A DNA stretch of 6,788 nucleotides, from positions 886,484 to 893,271 of the forward strand of contig CP070801.1 in the NCBI GenBank assembly GCA_020343575.1. Direction: 5' to 3'. The stretch is from Candidatus Aenigmatarchaeota archaeon (GTDB taxonomy: Archaea; Aenigmatarchaeota; Aenigmatarchaeia; QMZP01). Shown in pieces: positions 6,512 to 6,788 of the stretch; within the stretch, counting starts at the first letter, position 1, and every line of letters begins with the position of its first letter. The position numbers and the translations under genes are program-made. Under the pieces are notes generated by a model, which was given only the letters and a program-made list of their open reading frames with translations, did no database searches and was not told where the DNA came from.

Positions 6512-6788
6512 TTACTCTTGGAACAAGAAGAAGTTATTCGCACCCATGGTACAAACACATCTCTCTGACAAGAAGTTAACCTCCATTGCATCAAGGTCGC
6601 TAGTAGCTGCGCCACCTGCTGAACCTGTAATCCAAGTCTTATATCTTCGGTCCTCAGTTTGAGAAGCTCGATATCGAACATGGAGAAATGGTCTCTTGGC
6701 ATTCTTACCAAGGATTTGGTCGTATACAGTTGTAGAACCTGCAGGGACTAATAGTCCATTTACACGCCCTGATCCTGCACCTGTCGGT
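6512..6788 (-). CDS. Probable major capsid protein, C-terminal 91 residues (5' end outside window)
   Basis: An open frame enters at the right edge (first complete codon 6787-6785) and ends at TAA (6514-6512), giving 91 residues. Blocks include GSGRVNGLLVPAGSTTVYDQ (residues 6-22 and beyond), HVRYRASQTEDRRYKTWITG (36-55), AATSDLDAMEVNFLSER (60-76) and the end CTMGANNFFLFQE. The SDLDAMEVNFLSER and GANNFFLF endings fit my recollection of major capsid proteins from aquatic phages, and the DRRYKTWITG and LDAMEVNF spacing looks like paired beta strands of an axial domain, as in HK97-fold capsids. Only the tail end is visible, so the fold cannot be confirmed. The position upstream of neck-type genes and the dedicated terminator just after the stop support a highly expressed capsid gene. 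A different capsid or decoration protein remains possible. A 82-codon frame at 6463-6711 overlaps it in another register and is a shadow. Confidence 0.65.
   Translation of the reverse strand, partial: PTGAGSGRVNGLLVPAGSTTVYDQILGKNAKRPFLHVRYRASQTEDRRYKTWITGSAGGAATSDLDAMEVNFLSERCVCTMGANNFFLFQE

Noticed and set aside
6463..6711. 82-codon minus-strand frame starting MVRMPRDHFSMF
   Set aside because: It overlaps the probable capsid C-terminus in another register and its end runs through the terminator hairpin. The capsid frame has coherent conserved-looking blocks and this one does not.

Overview
This window is part of the structural (virion) module of a tailed dsDNA bacteriophage. All supported genes lie on the minus strand, so transcription runs from high to low coordinates. 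I see no tRNA, rRNA, CRISPR array, insertion sequence, integrase or host housekeeping gene. The protein set resembles, from memory, structural proteins common in uncultured marine and aquatic phage genomes; I could not check this by search. A Bacteroidota host is a reasonable inference. Start codons lack a strong AGGAGG Shine-Dalgarno, leaders are A-rich, and the one gap likely to hold a promoter carries an octamer fitting the Bacteroidota -7 consensus TAnnTTTG. The host remains unproven.

Layout in transcription order: (1) the last 91 codons of a probable major capsid protein (6512-6788, entering from the right edge); (2) a short gap with a GC-rich hairpin terminator (about 6460-6490); (3) a 244-residue conserved protein of unknown function (5713-6447); (4) a second, stronger hairpin and T-tract terminator (about 5654-5690), followed at once by a possible promoter; (5) a tightly packed three-gene operon. 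The operon holds a 247-residue probable connector/ring protein (4885-5628), a 307-residue probable head-tail adaptor or tail-tube-like protein (3958-4881), and the first 1318 residues of a giant virion protein that leaves through the left edge (1-3956). The giant frame was read codon by codon and has no stop anywhere in the window. It therefore accounts for all of 1-3956.

As a unit this looks like a capsid-to-neck assembly cassette: shell protein, an accessory protein, two ring/adaptor-sized proteins and a very large beta-rich protein likely to sit at the distal end of the portal/neck or in the short tail. The order and sizes recall the connector genes of short-tailed phages (P22 gp4/gp10-like, and the ring and muzzle proteins of crAss-like phages), but that link rests on architecture and recall, not on an alignment. 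The two terminators split the cassette into three expression units, which would let capsid protein be made in larger amounts than neck proteins. Nothing here looks like a defence system or other novel non-structural system. The points most worth a second look are the 244-residue orphan, the giant protein with its extra beta-rich C-terminal part, and the terminator/promoter arrangement.
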